A stretch of 64,000 nt of DNA from Chitinophaga pollutisoli (GTDB lineage: Bacteria > Bacteroidota > Bacteroidia > Chitinophagales > Chitinophagaceae): the NCBI RefSeq assembly GCF_038396755.1, contig NZ_CP149822.1, forward strand, positions 186,001 to 250,000, given 5' to 3'. The position numbers and the translations under genes are program-made. Shown here piece by piece: positions 42,623 to 51,887 of this stretch. Position 1 is the stretch's first letter. Every line of letters begins with the position of its first letter. The notes under the pieces are model-generated. The model saw only the letters and a list, made by a program, of their open reading frames with translations. It did no database searches and had not been told where the DNA came from.

Positions 42623-42706
42623 ATTATTTTCACTAATTATTTTAGCATTTAAACCATGCCGCATATATCTTGCGTGTCACATAGACGTATTATCCGTCAA
42701 CCTCTA

Positions 42707-43081
42707 CTATTTCATGCCTTCTTCCATAATCATTTCCTTCAAGAAAATAATCGTCGCAGCTGTATCAAAATCATGTTTCAATGCCCCCTCCAATCTCACG
42801 GCAAATGCTGCCGCCGCCAAACCATTTTGGACAATACGAATATCCTGACAATAAGATTCCAATACTCTCCATTCTTCTACAGCTATTTTCCGCCGTTCTC
42901 TTCTCGAACCCCATCTGGACCAATCATCCAGGTCACCATGATACTTCTTATATACCAGAATCTTCTCTTTTGTAATCATCAGAATATTGTCTGAAATTAT
43001 ATCCAGCGACACCACCCGCCAGGTGGCCTCAAATACGGAGCCATCAAACGGGCGCACTAATTGAACAACATCATTAAGCAC
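42707..43081 (-). CDS. Hypothetical protein
   Basis: 124 aa. Begins with hydrophobic/charged strands (VVQLVRPFDGSVFEATWRVV, SDNILMITKEKILVYKKYHG) and continues with helices. No signal peptide, no known motif. Its start overlaps the stop of the upstream 96-aa gene by 8 nt, so the two are expressed as a pair. The pair lies just upstream of the rhs operon promoter and could be unrelated or an immunity-like pair. No assignment. Confidence 0.55.
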   Translation of the reverse strand: MLNDVVQLVRPFDGSVFEATWRVVSLDIISDNILMITKEKILVYKKYHGDLDDWSRWGSRRERRKIAVEEWRVLESYCQDIRIVQNGLAAAAFAVRLEGALKHDFDTAATIIFLKEMIMEEGMK

Positions 43082-43364
43082 GAAAAAAATTCTTACCCTT
43101 TACTGCACTCACAATTCTGTCATAATAAATGGAGATATCCTTCCAATCTGAAGTGTCGAACTCACGGGCTACGGCATAACCGCCCTCAAACCATTGCTCC
43201 TCCTCCCGCGATATAGCACGATTTTGCAGTTCTCCCAGTTCATATAAACTAATCGCCAGAAGAATCGCAGCTACTGATACCTTACTGCCTTCATTAATTT
43301 CATACGTTTGTGTCTTGGTGTAAGAAATTAATAACGCGCGAAGTTTGTTGGTTGCCTCCATCAA
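43074..43364 (-). CDS. Hypothetical protein, pair partner
   Basis: 96 aa, mostly helical (KVSVAAILLAISLYELGELQ, EEEQWFEGGYAVAREFDTSD). It has no clear transmembrane signal and no recognised domain. Overlaps the next gene (42707-43081) by 8 nt, which is why both are taken as real. Function unknown. Confidence 0.5.
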   Translation of the reverse strand: MMEATNKLRALLISYTKTQTYEINEGSKVSVAAILLAISLYELGELQNRAISREEEQWFEGGYAVAREFDTSDWKDISIYYDRIVSAVKGKNFFRA

Positions 43365-43510
43365 TCTTATTATATATTGTGAATCTATAATGAGTTTTTA
43401 CAGTGGAATATCACCACCCCAGAAGCCAATTCCAACTCCGATACGAATCATTATTATGAAATCATTTTCCCAACGCGTATCCTCTGCAATTAAGATAAAA
43501 CGGTTTTCCT

Positions 43511-43723
43511 TCATAGCACCGGATTCTTCACATTAAAAAAAGCCGCCCCGCAGCCATCCAGCATCAACGTAAACCCGACAATTTCCAGTACAAACGCCAG
43601 TCCTATGATCCAGGGGCTCCGTTTCGCTTCCGGGTTCCGGCGACGGTGAATGATATTTCCGAAGCCAAGGACAATTCCGCATACAAAAAATAAGACGCCT
43701 AATAGCCTGATACCGGTAAACAT
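43511..43723 (-). CDS. Small membrane protein, two transmembrane helices
   Basis: 70 aa: helix 1 at ~3-24 (IRLLGVLFFVCGIVLGFGNI), a basic cytoplasmic loop (HRRRNPEAKRS) and helix 2 at ~38-60 (WIIGLAFVLEIVGFTLMLDG). The positive-inside loop and spacing are convincing for a membrane protein. No family assigned. It is divergent from the alpha-CTD-like gene. Confidence 0.55.
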   Translation of the reverse strand: MFTGIRLLGVLFFVCGIVLGFGNIIHRRRNPEAKRSPWIIGLAFVLEIVGFTLMLDGCGAAFFNVKNPVL

Positions 43724-43774
43724 GGTGTTACTATTTTATGTCGTAATTTACAATAATATTAAAACAGCAATCCC

Positions 43775-44065
43775 ATGTCCGCCAGGCAAAGATTACGTAC
43801 CTGCCCGAAAGGGCACCAATACTACAAGTCATCCGACTGCCCGACCTGTCCGCAATGCGAAGCGGATACGCGCCCGGCCGAAGGAGTCCTCGCGCAGCTC
43901 TCCGCGCCCGCAAGACGCGCGCTAGAACACCAGGGCATTAAAACCCTCGCTCAATTGGCTCGGCACTCAGAAAAGGAATTATTGGCGCTGCACGGAATGG
44001 GACCATCTTCCATCCCCAAATTGAAATCCGCGCTCTCTGAAAAGGGGCTTGCATTCAGGCAATAA
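43775..44065 (+). CDS. Zinc-ribbon plus RNA polymerase alpha C-terminal-like domain protein
   Basis: 96 aa. N-terminal four-cysteine knuckle (CPKGHQYYKSSDCPTCPQC, ~10-28) probably binds zinc. Residues ~40-95 are a helix-hairpin-helix domain of the RpoA-CTD type (LSAPARRALEHQGIKTLAQL, LLALHGMGPSSIPKLKSAL). Such stand-alone alpha-CTD-like proteins are known in Bacteroidota; the fold contacts DNA or transcription factors, but their role is not defined. Short intergenic gaps on both sides suggest a single-gene unit. Confidence 0.75.
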   Translation: MSARQRLRTCPKGHQYYKSSDCPTCPQCEADTRPAEGVLAQLSAPARRALEHQGIKTLAQLARHSEKELLALHGMGPSSIPKLKSALSEKGLAFRQ

Positions 44066-44257
44066 CCCACCCCTGCACAGCAGTAGCACCCGGTATTGGA
44101 ATTCTTATAATTTGTTGGCCGAAAACCGGCTTCACCGGAAATGCAAGCTCACTGCATCGTGCACATTAGCGCGACACCCGCGGTATGCGCGGGTATCCCG
44201 CTCGGCGGGGCTTCGTTCGCTACGCAAGGTGAAGCGCCTACTACTCTGCACGATACA

Positions 44258-45319
44258 CTACGCCCGCAGCACGCCCAGCTCCATCTCGCTCACGGTGATT
44301 TTCTTCGTCCGCTGCTTCAGGAAAGCGATTACTTCCTCGTCGCTGGCGAAACGGTCGCCGATGTTCACGAAATGGCGGGCCAGCTTATCGTACCGCCTGG
44401 TTACCAGCCAGAGCCATACATGCAGGAAGTGGATCCCGTCGAATACGATCGCCTCGTTGTCGATATACTCCTGGAGTGTTTTCCGGAAGAATATGGGGTG
44501 CTCCGTCCAGTGCATATTCGGTTTTACGTGATGGCTGATGTGGTAGCCGTCGTTCCAGCATTTGTGGTTATACTTCGTATTGATGCAGGTGATGGAATTT
44601 TTGTAATGGTTTGATGGATCGCTGCCGTCGATAAAGGCATGCTGCGCCCAGTTACCCACCATCATGATGATCCTCGAAATAACAAAAGGTAAAATAAAAA
44701 CAACGAGGGTAGCCGGCCAGTTCACAAACGACAATCCCACGCACATCGCAATGAACAGGAACTCGCCGCGCACGGAACGGTACAGCAGTTTTTTGCGGTT
44801 CTTCCGGTGGAAGTAAGTGCACAGGTGGTATACGCCCGCGAAAAAGAAAGATAACAGGTACATGCCGAACCCGCGCATCGAATCGCGCTGATACTTCATC
44901 GTGCTGCTCTCATCTTCCGGCATATTATTTTCCGCATGGTGCATCCCGATGTGGTGGCTGTAATACGTCTCCGGCGTTTGCCCAAATAACGGTCCCAGTA
45001 CCCAGGGCAGGTAATGGTTCATAAACCCATATTCCTTCCTGAAAAACACCCGGTGCGACGTGCAATGCAGCATCAACCCAAACGGCCCCTTGAAGATAAA
45101 GTTATTGAAAACCAGGTACACCGCCGCAACTACGCCCCAAACCCAGCCCGTCACGAATGGCATATACAGCAGTATTGCCGTAACGCCCAGTACTAACGTA
45201 ATCTGGATCGTCAGGTGAACAAAGGGCACGTCCCTCGGATCGCGGATAAACCGCTCGAAATAACTGGCTTTTTCCTGCTGGATGTACACTGGATCGGTAA
45301 TGTTCTGGAGCGTCAGCAT
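44258..45319 (-). CDS. Fatty acid desaturase family protein
   Basis: 353 aa integral membrane protein with the three histidine clusters of membrane di-iron desaturases: HCTSHRVF (~84-91), HHIGMHH (~121-127) and HISHH followed by HWTEHP (~255-270). About four to five hydrophobic helices are visible (VHLTIQITLVLGVTAILLYM, VWGVVAAVYLVFNNFIF, TLVVFILPFVISRIIMMVG). It probably introduces a double bond in, or hydroxylates, an acyl chain or lipid; substrate not determinable. It stands alone. Confidence 0.88.
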   Translation of the reverse strand: MLTLQNITDPVYIQQEKASYFERFIRDPRDVPFVHLTIQITLVLGVTAILLYMPFVTGWVWGVVAAVYLVFNNFIFKGPFGLMLHCTSHRVFFRKEYGFMNHYLPWVLGPLFGQTPETYYSHHIGMHHAENNMPEDESSTMKYQRDSMRGFGMYLLSFFFAGVYHLCTYFHRKNRKKLLYRSVRGEFLFIAMCVGLSFVNWPATLVVFILPFVISRIIMMVGNWAQHAFIDGSDPSNHYKNSITCINTKYNHKCWNDGYHISHHVKPNMHWTEHPIFFRKTLQEYIDNEAIVFDGIHFLHVWLWLVTRRYDKLARHFVNIGDRFASDEEVIAFLKQRTKKITVSEMELGVLRA

Positions 45320-45416
45320 AGTAATTTGATGGGTTTTGATTAAAAAGTTAACCCTTTTTCACGACTTCCCGTCATTATCAACCGATTAAATCATAAATAA
45401 GACGCAATCACCGCAT

Positions 45417-45854
45417 TCACGCTACCACAAACAACTGCTGCGCCTTCATGCTATACCACGATGCTTCCCCTACCAACAAGTAATCGAGCAAAGGGCATTC
45501 CTTCTTCAGCCCCGCTCCCGCCATCCTATCCATAAACCGCACATCCCCTTCCTGCGGCCCCGGAATCCCCGGCAACCCGCTCTTCGCCAAAATCACCCCC
45601 GCACTCCGCTTCTGCACCGCCTGCCAAAACACCGGCGTGGCCGGCGGAAACGGACGGTCCCTATCCGACACATGAATCAACTCCGTAAACAACACTTCCT
45701 CTCCCCGGCTCATCCCGATCACCCAAATCTTACTCCGGTCGCACGCAAACTTGTTAGAAAATAGCTGGAGCTGCAATATTAATGCTCCCATCTGCCCATT
45801 CCCGGGCCGCTCAGCGCATTGCGCCGCCGTAAATACTCCTGGCATAACAAACAA
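45417..45854 (-). CDS. RadC/JAB-like protein lacking the metal-binding motif
   Basis: 145 aa. The course of the fold follows RadC: SRGEEVLFTELIHVSDRDR, VFWQAVQKRSAGVILAKSG, GDVRFMDRMAGAGLKKECPL, LDYLLVGEASWYSM. At the place of HNHPSG the sequence reads KSGLPGIPGP, so both histidines are missing, and the Asp may be retained in EGDVRFMD. Residue order therefore suggests a catalytically dead RadC relative, unlike the two active-motif RadC proteins of the array. It is not next to mobile genes. The start is the first ATG of the frame and could be later. Function unknown. Confidence 0.65.
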   Translation of the reverse strand: MFVMPGVFTAAQCAERPGNGQMGALILQLQLFSNKFACDRSKIWVIGMSRGEEVLFTELIHVSDRDRPFPPATPVFWQAVQKRSAGVILAKSGLPGIPGPQEGDVRFMDRMAGAGLKKECPLLDYLLVGEASWYSMKAQQLFVVA

Positions 45855-45900
45855 TTAATTGGTTTTTCAAACAATGGCCGTAAAACTAAAACAAAAAAAA

Positions 45901-45926
45901 TCCCGGCCCTCGAAAAAAGGCCGGGA
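45901..45926 (-). terminator. Terminator of the outer-membrane receptor gene
   Basis: 8-bp stem (tcccggcc / ggccggga) with, on the minus strand, a run of T after the stem. 44 nt past the receptor stop codon. Confidence 0.8.
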
Positions 45927-45969
45927 ATATCTCAGTATTAGAAGAGAATATCTCGCAAAATCGGAGAAA

Positions 45970-48426
45970 TCAGAAATCGCCGCCGCCCATATCGCCGCCA
46001 CTGCCTTCTTCACCACGCTTTTTCTTGAATATCTTCGCTTCCATTTTACCGAAACGCCAACTCACATTCACCCGCAACTCCCGCGAAACACGCTTCCGGT
46101 AACGTTCCGATTCAGAAAACGACGTCTTCGTCCAGCTCAAATCCCTGTCCGTATTGAAAATATCATTCAATCCCACCATCACCGACAAATTCTTCTTCTT
46201 TAAAAAATCTTTCTTCAAACCCAGGTCTATCTGGTACTCAGGCGCTTCCTCACCCTGCGGCAATATCTGCTTCGACTCATACTCGCCCGTTACCTGCAAC
46301 GTGAGGTTCCAGGGCAGTTTCGTATTGCTGTTCACCTTTCCAAACCAAATAAACCCGCTGTTGTCCAGGTTCTGCGCGCTTACACTTGTTTGCGCCAGGT
46401 TTACGTTGGTGGTAATATCCCATCCCTTCGTCACCTGCGTGCGTACGGTCAGCTCTGCGCCATAGGAATTCCTGCGGTCCGCATTGATCGGGTAGTTCAG
46501 CAACACTTTGCGCTCCTGCCCGTCCAGCACCAGCGTCGTATCCACATAAAAATTCGTGATCGCATTGTTCGTATTCCGGAAATACACAGAAGCCAATACA
46601 TTCACCTTCCGGTCGAAATCTTTCAGATACGACAATTCAAAAGAATTCGTGAATTCCGGCGTCAGCGTTGGGTTACCCCTCCGCGCAGAATTCGCGTTGT
46701 ATTCAATATTGGGCAACAGGTCCCGGAACCACGGCCGCTGGATTCGCCGGCTGTAATTCAATTGCAATTCATGGTCGCCTCTCAGTTTCTGCGACAGGAA
46801 AATACTGGGAAACAGGCTGATAGGGTAGTCAATTTCATAAGACGCTCCCTTTATATTCCGCATCTCGCCGCTGTAAAATGATTGCTCCGCGCGCAATCCC
46901 GTCTGGAAACCGAAGTTCCCGTACCCGCCCGTGTAGCTCACATATGCTGCGTTGATCTGCTCGGTATACCGGTAATCGTTCGACAGGCTGGAATCATACG
47001 CAAACTCCCCGGTCGAAAAATCCTTCCCGAAAGTATTGAGCACATTGTTAAACTTGCGGTTGTTACTCCGCAAACCCGCTTCCAGCTTCGATTTCTCCGA
47101 AAGCGGCGTTACAAAATCCACCTGCGCCGTGAGGTATGTGGTGGTGCCGCTCCCCTTTCCATAACGAAGCTCCGACGCACTTGTGTTGCTCGGCTGCCCC
47201 GCCATATCAAAGTATTCCAAACTGTAATCGTTATTATTCCGGCTGTTGGCGCGGTTATACGTTACATCGGCTGTCAATTCCTGTCCTTCTTTCGCAAACG
47301 TCCGTTTATACCCCATTTGCGTGGCGTAATTGCGGAAATTATGCTTGTTATCGTTACGGCCTACCCCGCGCTGGATGCGCTCCTGGTTGCCGTTCAGGTC
47401 AAAAATCTCCTGTGTATTCAGGTTGTTGAAATCGCCGGCGGTAATGCCCTGTGATAAAGTAATCGTATTGCGGTTGTCGATGAACCAATCGAAGCCCAGG
47501 CGACCGTTCTGGAAACGGCGGCCAAACTCGCCATCCTGGTATTGGTCCAGATATGAAATATTATTGCCGTCGATGTTTTTGCGGAACATATGCTGCTTCA
47601 TGGGCGAGCGGCGGTCGCGCAGGCTGTAATTCAGGAATACATTGACCTTCCCCTGCCGCGCATTCAGATCCACACCGGCATTGGCGCTTTTCGTGCTGGT
47701 ATATCCACCCTGGATTAGCCCGTTGATACCAGCTTTGCGGTTTTTCTTCAAAACGATATTTAAAATACCGCTCATCCCTTCCGCATCATACTTCGCGGAA
47801 GGGTTCGTCACCACTTCTACGCTCTGGATCGCATCCGCGGGTATCTGATCCAGCGTCAGCGTACTGGGGCGGCCATCGATAAATATGGTAGGACTGCCGT
47901 TACGCACGCTCACATTCCCGTCGATGTCCACATTCACCGAAGGCACCTGGCGCAACACATCGGTAGCCGTGCCGCCCACGCTTGCCAAGTTCTTATCGAC
48001 GTTAAACACCCGCTTGTCGATTTCCATGGTGAAAGCCGGCTTCTCACCCACGACCTCTACCCCTTTCAGCGCCGTAGCTGTGGTTTTCAGACGGATATTG
48101 CCGACGTCGCTGCTCTGGCGGACAGTTACGGGTTTGAAGAAAGTCTCATATCCGATAAAATAAATCTTCAGAATGTATTTCCCCGGTGCGATATTCCGGA
48201 AATCGAAATCGCCGTTCCCTTTCGACAACATGCCCGTTACCACGGAAGAATCCGTAGATTTCAGGAGCGCCACCGATGCATATTCAACCGGTTTGCCTGT
48301 CTGATTGTCGAGCAATTTTCCGAGAATCTCCGCCTGTTGTTGTTGACCGCCCGGTTGCTGCTGTGCCCTGGCGACTGTTCCTGCGAGCAAGAAGATGCTC
48401 CATATCAAAAAACCTGGTTTCCTCAT
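45970..48426 (-). CDS. Outer-membrane beta-barrel/TonB-dependent receptor-type protein
   Basis: 818 aa with signal peptide (FLIWSIFLLAGTVARAQ). Carboxypeptidase-regulatory-like domain at ~30-115 (EILGKLLDNQTGKPVEYASV, LKSTDSSVVTGMLSKGNGDF), plug-like domain at ~120-230 (FNVDKNLASVGGTATDVL, VPSVNVDIDGNVSVRNGSP, DAIQSVEVVTNPSAKYDAEG), then a ~22-strand barrel ending in RELRVNVSWRFGKM and a Gly-rich tail (GGDMGGGDF). This is the OMP_b-brl_3/TonB-dependent family. The substrate is unknown: no SusD partner, sigma factor or siderophore gene is adjacent. Confidence 0.88.
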   Translation of the reverse strand: MRKPGFLIWSIFLLAGTVARAQQQPGGQQQQAEILGKLLDNQTGKPVEYASVALLKSTDSSVVTGMLSKGNGDFDFRNIAPGKYILKIYFIGYETFFKPVTVRQSSDVGNIRLKTTATALKGVEVVGEKPAFTMEIDKRVFNVDKNLASVGGTATDVLRQVPSVNVDIDGNVSVRNGSPTIFIDGRPSTLTLDQIPADAIQSVEVVTNPSAKYDAEGMSGILNIVLKKNRKAGINGLIQGGYTSTKSANAGVDLNARQGKVNVFLNYSLRDRRSPMKQHMFRKNIDGNNISYLDQYQDGEFGRRFQNGRLGFDWFIDNRNTITLSQGITAGDFNNLNTQEIFDLNGNQERIQRGVGRNDNKHNFRNYATQMGYKRTFAKEGQELTADVTYNRANSRNNNDYSLEYFDMAGQPSNTSASELRYGKGSGTTTYLTAQVDFVTPLSEKSKLEAGLRSNNRKFNNVLNTFGKDFSTGEFAYDSSLSNDYRYTEQINAAYVSYTGGYGNFGFQTGLRAEQSFYSGEMRNIKGASYEIDYPISLFPSIFLSQKLRGDHELQLNYSRRIQRPWFRDLLPNIEYNANSARRGNPTLTPEFTNSFELSYLKDFDRKVNVLASVYFRNTNNAITNFYVDTTLVLDGQERKVLLNYPINADRRNSYGAELTVRTQVTKGWDITTNVNLAQTSVSAQNLDNSGFIWFGKVNSNTKLPWNLTLQVTGEYESKQILPQGEEAPEYQIDLGLKKDFLKKKNLSVMVGLNDIFNTDRDLSWTKTSFSESERYRKRVSRELRVNVSWRFGKMEAKIFKKKRGEEGSGGDMGGGDF

Positions 48427-48518
48427 CCTAGTTTCGTCTCTGATTTACAAAGTTATCGTGACAAAATAGGATAATTGTCATTCAGACATCGAATTAATGG
48501 ATGAATGGCAATGGGATA

Positions 48519-49205
48519 TTACTCCCCGGAATAGAAATCCCTGAAGGCTTCCGCCCTGAATTTCACATCGGTTATGTGCAGGTCCATCCCCTCGCCCTTA
48601 GGCGACTGGGCGTAGAATCCTATCCTCAGTCCCTGTGGCCGGCGGTAACGGAATGTGCGCAGGATTTGCCATTTCTTACCGTCTTCGGAGAAGTAAAAGC
48701 CAAAAATATTGCCGGATCTGGCCACTTTCACATAGACAGCCGGCGCATTTACGGCGCGGTGATAGCTGTCGTCGGTCACGCGATCGGTAATGAGGGAGGA
48801 GCCGAGCATGATGCGGCCGTCGTCCATCCTTTCCACCAGCAGTTTGGCCCAGTTGGAGGAATCGGTATACAGCAGCAGGGCGCCGCCGTCGAACAGGGCT
48901 TTGGCTTCCGGCCGCAGGCGGGCGGATAAAATGAACTGTTCGCCTGCCGGGAAGGTGGCCATGGGCACCTGGTGCACGTAGAAACTGCTGTCTACGAAGG
49001 AATAGAGGTCGGTATTCTTGTTGGCGTGAAGAATGAACCCATCGTCGGACGTGGCTTTCAGGTTCCCTTTGGAGGGGTCGAAAGTGAGGGCGCGGGGCAG
49101 CGCTTTCAGGCGGAGGGAATCCTCCGATGCAAACGTTTCCGGATGAGCGGCAAACGCCGGCAGCGCGATGGCTGCCAAAAGGATGGAAATGATGGGTTGC
49201 AGCAT
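48519..49205 (-). CDS. Secreted DUF1349 (concanavalin-like) protein
   Basis: 228 aa; signal peptide (MLQPIISILLAAIALPAFAA) and a single concanavalin A-like beta sandwich of the DUF1349 type: DGFILHANKNTDLYS, FILSARLRPEAKALFDGGAL, AKLLVERMDDGRIMLGSS, FYFSEDGKKWQILRTF, LRIGFYAQSPKGEGMDL. This family is thought to bind carbohydrate or act as an accessory to glycosidases; no catalytic residue pattern is visible. It is a single gene near the receptor with a separate stop and start context. Confidence 0.8.
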   Translation of the reverse strand: MLQPIISILLAAIALPAFAAHPETFASEDSLRLKALPRALTFDPSKGNLKATSDDGFILHANKNTDLYSFVDSSFYVHQVPMATFPAGEQFILSARLRPEAKALFDGGALLLYTDSSNWAKLLVERMDDGRIMLGSSLITDRVTDDSYHRAVNAPAVYVKVARSGNIFGFYFSEDGKKWQILRTFRYRRPQGLRIGFYAQSPKGEGMDLHITDVKFRAEAFRDFYSGE

Positions 49206-49253
49206 GAGAAATAGTCAGGTGAGCAGGGAAGACGCAAGGTTCCCCAAAAGGTA

Positions 49254-49817
49254 CTATGCCGTTTGCAATTTTTTAACGAGGTGATGATAACGCCCGCCGG
49301 CGAAGGGGATCGTATATTCCACCTGGAAGCCCATCCGCTCGTACAATCTTTGCGCGGCGGGATTGTCTGTGCTCACGAGGAGCCCGGCTTTGGGAATCCC
49401 CTCGCCTGCCGCTCTTTCCACAGCGGCATTGATGAGCTGTCCGCCGATCCCTTTGCCCTGGTTCCCCGGTGCCACGGCGATGCTGTCGAGGTAAAATTCA
49501 CCCGGCTGCGTTTCGTCTTCCGGGCATACGCCCGCGCCGGTTTGCCAGCGGATGTAGTCGAGCACAGGCTTGCGCAGCTGGTGGAGCTTGCCGCCATCGT
49601 ACCCGATGATCATGCCGGACACGCCATTGTCGCTTTCGTAAATCAATGTGTTTTCGAAACTATACTGGTTGCCGGGCTCGCGGAAAAGATGCTCGAAAAT
49701 ATGGGTCACCACCTGCATATCGTTGGTGCCGGAAATCTTGCGGGCGATTTCCTCCATGGCGAGGAACAGCAGCGGCACCGCTACGGGTGCGTCATTGGGG
49801 GTAGCCGGGCGTATCAT
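49254..49817 (-). CDS. GNAT-family N-acetyltransferase
   Basis: 187 aa. The acetyl-CoA-binding signature is LDSIAVAPGNQGKGIGGQLI (~110-130; Q/RxxGxG/A), followed by the C-terminal motif AGLLVSTDNPAAQRLYERMG, then FQVEYTIPFAGGRYHHLVK. N-terminal strands IRPATPNDAPVAVPLLFLAM and GVSGMIIGYDGG agree with the fold. It transfers an acetyl group to an unidentified amine (small molecule, peptide or protein). It stands alone between a DUF1349 gene and the acyl-CoA synthetase. Confidence 0.85.
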   Translation of the reverse strand: MIRPATPNDAPVAVPLLFLAMEEIARKISGTNDMQVVTHIFEHLFREPGNQYSFENTLIYESDNGVSGMIIGYDGGKLHQLRKPVLDYIRWQTGAGVCPEDETQPGEFYLDSIAVAPGNQGKGIGGQLINAAVERAAGEGIPKAGLLVSTDNPAAQRLYERMGFQVEYTIPFAGGRYHHLVKKLQTA

Positions 49818-49862
49818 GTCACTAAGTTAACGGGTTTACCGGTAGGGGGACAATAGGGAAAA

Positions 49863-49888
49863 AGGGCCGGCGGAGTTCCGCCGGCCCT
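49863..49888 (-). terminator. Terminator of the acyl-CoA synthetase gene
   Basis: 11-bp stem (agggccggcgg / ccgccggccct) with a 4-nt loop; on the minus strand it is followed by a T run. It lies 13 nt past the stop codon of the synthetase. Confidence 0.85.
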
Positions 49889-49900
49889 GACAAATGCTTG

Positions 49901-51694
49901 TCAGACGTTGTAAATATTTTCGATGATGTCTTTATACTTGTCGAGGATAATTTTGCGGCGAAGGCTGAGCTTCGGCGTCATCTCCCCTGTATCCACGCCC
50001 CATTCGGCGGACATCAGGGCGAATTTCTTCACCTGTTCCACGTGATTGAAATTGGCGTTGTAACGGTCGATCACTTTCTGGTACATCTCCAGCACCTGCG
50101 GATTTTTCACGGCGTCTTCGTTGGATTTGAACGGTAGGTTATTCTGTCCCATCCATTGTTTGAGCAGCGAGAACGAAGGCACGATGAGCGCGCTCACGAA
50201 CTTGCGTTCATTGCCCACCACCATGATCTGTTCGATGAAAGGGCTTTCCTTCATCTTGTTCTCGATCGGCTGCGGCGCTACGTATTTGCCGCCGCTGGTT
50301 TTGAACAGTTCTTTCTTGCGGTCTGTGATCTTGAGGAATTTGCCGTCGACCAGCGTGCCGATGTCTCCTGTATGCAGCCATCCGTCAATAACGGTTTCTG
50401 CGGTAAGATCGGGGCGTTTGTAATAACCTTTCATGACGGAATCGCCGCTCACGCAGATTTCTCCTTCTTCTGTGAATTTGAGGTGGACGCCATCGAGCAG
50501 CGGGCCAGTGGTGCCGAATTTCGTCAGGCCTCCAGGGTGGCGGCGGTTTACGCTGATCACGGGGCTGTTTTCGGTGGGGCCATACCCTTCGTACACCGGA
50601 ATTTTAGCCGCGTTAAAAATCCGGAGAAGGTTCTCCGAGGCAGCGGCGCCGCCCGTGACGATGAAGGAGATTTTACCACCGAGGGCTTCGCGCCATTTGC
50701 TGAAAATGAGTTTATTGGCGATGGCCAGCTGGAGATTGTACCAGGCGCCGCCACTGATGTTGTTGTCGTATTGTTTGCCGAGGGCAACCGCCCAGAAGAA
50801 CAGCCCGCGCTTGATACCGGTGAGCTCGTTGCCCTTGCTCATGATCTTCTCGTACACTTTCTCCAGGAGGCGGGGCACGGTGGTGAAGCCATCGGGCTTT
50901 ACTTCGCGGAGGTTATCAGCGATCTTGTCCATGCTTTCGGCGTAATAAATGCTGATGCCGCTGAACAGGTAGATATAAGTAACGGTTTTTTCGAAGATGT
51001 GATTGAGGGGCAGGAAGCTCAGCACCCGAGTTTCCGGCGCGTCCGGGAAGGGGAAGCTCGCTTTGGAGAACTTCACGTTGCTTACGATGTTTTTGTGCGT
51101 GAGCATCACGCCTTTGGGCGTGCCGGTGGTGCCGCTGGTGTAGATGATGGTGGCAAGATGCTCTTCCGGAATGCCGGCGGCGCGTTCTTTCACCTTCGCT
51201 TCCAGCTCGGGAGTGGCTTTGGCGGTAAGGTCCGACCAATGCGGTACGCCGGGCAGTTTGTCAAAAGAGTAGATGCCTTTGAGCGAGGGCACTTCCGGCA
51301 TCAGTTCATGAATCTTGTCGTACATCTCCTGGCTGCTGACGAAGATGTATTTCACCGCGGCGTCGTTCAGGATGAACTTCACTTCAAGCGGGTTGGTAGT
51401 GGGATAAAGCGGGACGAGCACCGCGCCGGTCTGTTGAACGGCGAGATCTGTAAAAATCCATTCCGGCCTGTTGTTGGAAATGATGCCGATCTTGTCCGCC
51501 CCTTCGGGCGTGAAATCGTTGCCGCTGACGCCGAGATCCGCGAGACCTGCGGCGAGGCGAAGGGCGTTTTCCGCTACAGCTGTTGTGCTGAACGGTTTCC
51601 AATTTCCATCAATCTTGCAGGCAAGCATGTCCGGTTTCGGAAATTTTTCCTGCTGGTAAGCTACCGCGTCAAATAATCGTTTTGGCTGTATCAT
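49901..51694 (-). CDS. AMP-forming long-chain acyl-CoA synthetase
   Basis: 597 aa from ATG 51694 (MIQPKRLFDA); the longer frame to 51790 runs into the divergent gene's promoter and is less likely. ANL-superfamily motifs are in order: TIIYTSGTTGTPKGVMLTH (P-loop, ~180), YEGYGPTENSPVIS (~385), GWLHTGDIGTLVDGKFLKIT (~450), and DRKKELFKTSGGKYVAPQ with a late K. The long linker and DRKKELFKTS favour long-chain fatty acids over acetate, making acyl-CoA for beta-oxidation or lipid synthesis in the cytoplasm or at the membrane. Divergent from the HAD-GT20 gene. Confidence 0.9.
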   Translation of the reverse strand: MIQPKRLFDAVAYQQEKFPKPDMLACKIDGNWKPFSTTAVAENALRLAAGLADLGVSGNDFTPEGADKIGIISNNRPEWIFTDLAVQQTGAVLVPLYPTTNPLEVKFILNDAAVKYIFVSSQEMYDKIHELMPEVPSLKGIYSFDKLPGVPHWSDLTAKATPELEAKVKERAAGIPEEHLATIIYTSGTTGTPKGVMLTHKNIVSNVKFSKASFPFPDAPETRVLSFLPLNHIFEKTVTYIYLFSGISIYYAESMDKIADNLREVKPDGFTTVPRLLEKVYEKIMSKGNELTGIKRGLFFWAVALGKQYDNNISGGAWYNLQLAIANKLIFSKWREALGGKISFIVTGGAAASENLLRIFNAAKIPVYEGYGPTENSPVISVNRRHPGGLTKFGTTGPLLDGVHLKFTEEGEICVSGDSVMKGYYKRPDLTAETVIDGWLHTGDIGTLVDGKFLKITDRKKELFKTSGGKYVAPQPIENKMKESPFIEQIMVVGNERKFVSALIVPSFSLLKQWMGQNNLPFKSNEDAVKNPQVLEMYQKVIDRYNANFNHVEQVKKFALMSAEWGVDTGEMTPKLSLRRKIILDKYKDIIENIYNV

Positions 51695-51797
51695 TAAGGC
51701 CAATATAATAAAAAACAATGGATGAAACAAGCGTTTCGGGTGACTAATCGTCACCATTTTCGCCAAGTTGTCACCCCGCCCCTTGGGCATAATTCCG

Positions 51798-51805
51798 TAC
51801 CTTTG
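51798..51805 (+). promoter_or_regulatory. Candidate -7 box of the HAD-GT20 gene
   Basis: TACCTTTG fits the Bacteroidota TAnnTTTG consensus and is 83 nt before the start codon; a convincing -33 element is not seen. Confidence 0.4.
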
Positions 51806-51887
51806 TGATCGCTATCCAACCCGTAACCCCGCTCACATTCAGCCAGTTAATGGCTTTCACACATATTCTATCACCAAAAACACTAGT

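Noticed and set aside
44160..44200. Hairpin acccgcg-gtatg-cgcgggt as a terminator
   Set aside because: No T run on either side and no gene end close enough to make it convincing.
50156..51676. 506-codon open frame opposite the acyl-CoA synthetase
   Set aside because: Entirely antisense to a well-supported enzyme; high GC third positions create the open frame.
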